Assembly (NCBI GenBank): GCA_009663005.1 | Contig: CM018907.1 | Coordinates: forward strand, 12,779,834 to 12,789,833 | Source: Actinidia chinensis | Taxonomy: Eukaryota; Streptophyta; Magnoliopsida; Ericales; Actinidiaceae | Length of the DNA stretch: 10,000 bases | Direction: 5' to 3' | Shown here: one piece after another, positions 7,763-10,000 of the stretch | Numbering within the stretch: position 1 is the first letter of the stretch | Layout: each line of letters begins with the position of its first letter | Program-made: the position numbers and the translations under genes | The notes under the pieces: generated by a model | Database searches by the model: none | The model's input: only the letters and a program-made list of their open reading frames with translations | Told to the model about the DNA's origin: nothing

Positions 7763-8988
7763 CTACAAGGTCATTAATCTTATCGTTATAACCTTGGAAA
7801 GAACAAAATTAACAAAAAAAAGTTCCGAGTTTGGCCTAATGTGACGATCAGAAACGGAAAAAAAGTGTCAAAAGAAAATATATACAAAGAAGACCAGGAG
7901 GTACCATTTAGAGAAACTAATGGTGATTTTTTTTTTCTTCACATGTTTTCCTATTTCTCAGTATTTTATAAGCAAATTTGGGTTTCTCAGAGTTATAATT
8001 CTTTATTTCTCCTCCTTGTTATTTGTCTCAGAGTTTTTTCAGAAAACCCAAATTTTAGAAATCTGAAAATGCCCCCGTTAATATTCTTTGTTTTCCCCAT
8101 CCTGAGTTTTGAGTATTGAAGAAGTCAGAATTTCATGACTACACAACCAAATTTTTGACACTAAGCTCTGTTTAATGACCTAAACGTTGGCCTGGAAGCT
8201 AAGCCACAAGCAGCAGTAGAAGCGGTTTGGAGAGACTAGAGACCACCATCCTATGTCCCTTCAGGCCCAAATCAAATGAAGAAAACAAGAAAGATTGGCG
8301 CTTTAATACAAGATTTAAAATCCACTAACAGCTGTCATGGTCTTGTAACAAGATGAACGGATAATTTTTTGCAAGCACACACTCATAGCGCTTGAATAAT
8401 TAACGTTATGCATTTGAGAAGTTGGAAGATGAACGTAACAATGGGCACTTCTTGCGGAATGTTTTGTAACTGTATGGTGACTGGGGAGGACGGGTTGTAT
8501 TGCTAACGTGTTAAAGATGCAATACAGCTACAAGTCACTCTTCTAAGAGAGAGTCAGTAGATTAAACGAAAGGGGACCGTTATAAGCTTATTAACAATTC
8601 TTGGAGCCCCACATGAACTAACCTATTAAATTACACTACATGATGCAAGGAGAACTAGCACTTTAGGAAAACAATGTTCCGTCTTCAACGTAATAAAACA
8701 AAACCAGATATCCAAATTAGCTGCATCTTATGTATTAGCATGAATCTGATATAATAGCATTCAAGGTTTGCACGGTGAAATATACAACCACCCTAGACTG
8801 ACAAGATGTAGCCTTTTTTCCTACCCATTAAATCAGAACCGTTGTGAAAATACTAAAGGACTAACAGTCAAAGCATATTTAAAAAAAAAAAGGAAAAGAA
8901 GAAGAAAAATAATTTAAGAAAAATATATAAAAGAAGACAAGATGGGGAAACGCATTACATAGCTGAACCCATGAAGTCAATGGGTTAC
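7763..8988 (-). other. SMT1 pseudogene intron d-e
   Basis: At about 1.2 kb this is the largest intron here, AT-rich with an A-rich patch at 8880-8940. The plus-strand open frame at 7841-8119 has no recognisable domain. Apart from the small foldback near 8496-8526 I see nothing in it. Confidence 0.55.
8478..8538. repeat. Small intronic foldback
   Basis: TGTATTGC (8496-8503) and GCAATACA (8519-8526) pair perfectly, and GTGACT / AGTCAC pair further out with unequal spacers. It looks like a small eroded inverted repeat. Confidence 0.35.
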
Positions 8989-9046
8989 CTGAATCTTCTA
9001 GCGATTTCTCTTAATGGCCCACCATTCCGCATCCTACATCGAACAC
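8989..9046 (-). pseudogene. SMT1: SMT1 remnant exon d (SAM motif I, VFDVGCG)
   Basis: After acceptor ATGGCAG it reads VFDVGCG, the glycine-rich SAM-binding motif I. One base is missing after GGAAT, so the following GGPLREIAR continues in the next frame. AGA is duplicated before the TTCAG end. The donor is GTAACC. Confidence 0.9.
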
Positions 9047-9147
9047 CTGCCATAAGAAGATAAAGTTCAATCAACAACTTGTACCAAAACAAGAGAGTTT
9101 GTTGTTGGACAAATACTCTATAGTAGGTGACGAGAGCTGAACCTTAC

Positions 9148-9234
9148 TTTATGTCCCTTGTTTCAGGCCTAGTTGTGTAGGCAAGAAATGCTCGTGTCGC
9201 TTGATCGCTCTTTGAAGTGACTCTCCTTTCCAAT
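9148..9234 (-). pseudogene. SMT1: SMT1 remnant exon c (WKGES...KRHEHF)
   Basis: The acceptor is TTGGCAG and the donor is GTAAGG. WKGESL, then IKRHEHFLPTQLGLK, reads cleanly. An extra T just after the acceptor (ATTGG in place of ATGG) and an extra A near the end (GGGACATAAA) break the frame on both sides. The length is 87 nt against an expected 85. Confidence 0.9.
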
Positions 9235-9323
9235 CTGCCAACACAGAATTTGCTATTTTTCATGAACGACGGAGAAGAAAAAGACACCCAAACAAGTATG
9301 TGGAAATTATGCTTACCACTTAC

Positions 9324-9392
9324 CTGGGCGCAAAATGGAAAGACTCCACCCCCCATATTCATATAACTTGTCACAGTCATGTATTTGTTAAC
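9324..9392 (-). pseudogene. SMT1: SMT1 remnant exon b (VNKYYDL...FHFA region)
   Basis: It begins V-N-K-Y after acceptor ATTTTTAG and ends TTTTGCGCCCAG before donor GTAAGT. The family block VNKYYDL...SFYEYGWGESFHFA should need 74 nt here but 69 are present. At least three small deletions shift the frame after NKY, and the GWGE segment is scrambled (TATGGGGGGTGGAG). Confidence 0.88.
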
Positions 9393-9801
9393 CTAAAAAT
9401 CAAATAGAGGGTGAACATGGATCACCTGCCTTTATTCAACAGATCAATACCCTCTACAATACTCATGTCATGATACAAAGTACATTAAGTTGAAAAAAGG
9501 GGAGATATCAATTTAGGCAGCATCTTCAGGAAACTGACTGGCCCTCTAAGTTATTACTACCCACCTGTCATTTGCTTGAATTTCAAAAAATGTTTAAGAG
9601 TTGACACAGAGAACATAAGTAAAATGGGGGAAGCAATACAAATAAATTTTAGAACAGGAAGAGGGAAAAGACAGAGCAAAAGAGGATTTATATCATGATG
9701 CTCCATTAAGGTAAATAGGTTAAAATGAGATTTTTACGAACATGCACTCAGGTACAACCAATATGAAGTTTCTTCTACAGAGGATAAGAAAATTCTCATA
9801 C

Positions 9802-9871
9802 CATGTCTGAGTAATTAGCTTTTCTCTCTTCCCCATATCCTCCCCCCTGAGGGACATGATATTTCTCGTAC
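9802..9871 (-). pseudogene. SMT1: SMT1 remnant exon a (YEKYHV...KANYSDM)
   Basis: After acceptor ATTTTAG the exon starts with one G that completes a Lys codon from the upstream exon. It then reads YEKYHV...GEERKANYSDM in a single open frame and stops at ATG before donor GTATGA. It is the only remnant that looks undamaged, although it may carry one codon more than usual in the Gly/Glu stretch. The preceding intron runs to the window edge. Confidence 0.9.
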
Positions 9872-10000
9872 CTAAAATATTGGAATGAAGTTGTCATCAA
9901 TAATAGCACCAAACCACAATTTAAACTCGGAGTTCTATCAAGCTTAACAATCACCAATATCTATACCAACCAACCAATGCATATCGAACTCTCAAACCCT
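9872..10000 (-). other. SMT1 pseudogene intron upstream of exon a (partial)
   Basis: AT-rich sequence leads to acceptor ATTTTAG with a T-rich tract, with no exon visible before the window edge. The N-terminal coding exon should lie further right. Confidence 0.6.

Larger units (their letters stand above)
4616..10000 (-). pseudogene. SMT1: Sterol C-24 methyltransferase 1 pseudogene, unprocessed, 5' end outside window
   Basis: Plant SMT1 transfers a methyl group from S-adenosylmethionine to C-24 of cycloartenol, at the ER, in phytosterol synthesis. Twelve exon remnants lie in the right order from 9871 down to 4616. They include YEKYHV and GEERKANYSDM, WKGESL with IKRHEHF, VFDVGCG (SAM motif I) followed by GPLREIAR in another frame, and EYQINRG. 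They continue with a broken AIEATCHAPD block, CYKEIYRV with KPGQCFAA, ELGNGLPDIR, PWYLPLD with SNFRVTAVG, and IFTP.YFFL at the end. The SAM-binding fold spans the middle exons and the sterol-methyltransferase C-terminal region the last ones. Introns are kept with GT and AG at almost every junction, so this is a duplicated gene copy and not a retrocopy. Nearly every exon has frameshifting indels, and several have in-frame stops. The intron-rich structure and residues fit SMT1; from memory, SMT2 genes largely lack introns. The first coding exon and promoter lie beyond 10000. Confidence 0.92.

Noticed and set aside
9144..9380. A 78-residue minus-strand open frame as a gene
   Set aside because: It runs through two SMT1 exon remnants and the intron between them; the exon c part is not even in the SMT1 frame.
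1..10000. CRISPR arrays, bacterial operons or a novel defence-type system
   Set aside because: No spaced identical repeats, ribosome-binding sites or compact coding; the window is plant nuclear DNA with spliceosomal introns.

Overview
The window looks like nuclear DNA of a flowering plant, probably a eudicot. It is AT-rich and mostly non-coding, with plant-type GT-AG introns, a MITE with a 9-bp target-site duplication, and the remains of two plant gene families. I found no intact protein-coding gene. The longest open frames are either shadows or fragments of two broken genes, and both are on the minus strand.

Layout from left to right. Positions 1-290 are AT-rich with a GGTTTGGTTT-type foldback. 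Positions 292-1081 (minus) hold a decayed DC1 (Cys/His-rich C1-like) domain gene: its zinc-ligand motifs can be read in order but fall in different frames. A GA-rich leader sits directly upstream of its start codon. A 350-bp Mutator-type MITE (1178-1527) with 110-bp terminal inverted repeats and a TAAGATAAA target duplication lies 97 bp upstream of that start. Positions 1537-4055 are gene-free and hold a degenerate ~76-bp repeat (2520-2770) and a GC-rich island with a run of 25 C (2780-3020). A second, weaker MITE candidate is at 4059-4226.

From 4616 to the right edge (minus) runs a long pseudogene of sterol C-24 methyltransferase 1 (SMT1, cycloartenol C-24-methyltransferase). I can place twelve exons in the correct order, covering the protein from its N-terminal third to the C-terminus. 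The first coding exon lies beyond 10000. Introns are retained, so this is a duplicated (unprocessed) copy and not a retrocopy. Almost every splice junction can still be found, yet nearly every exon carries small insertions or deletions that destroy the frame. Two exons also hold expanded mononucleotide runs. The last intron contains a tRNA-derived fragment and a tandem repeat with hairpin-forming units.

The two genes show no sign of acting together. The best overall reading is a plant gene graveyard with small transposons. The main question is whether the indels are biological or assembly errors. The two MITE arms align over 110 bp with no indel, which argues for real decay.
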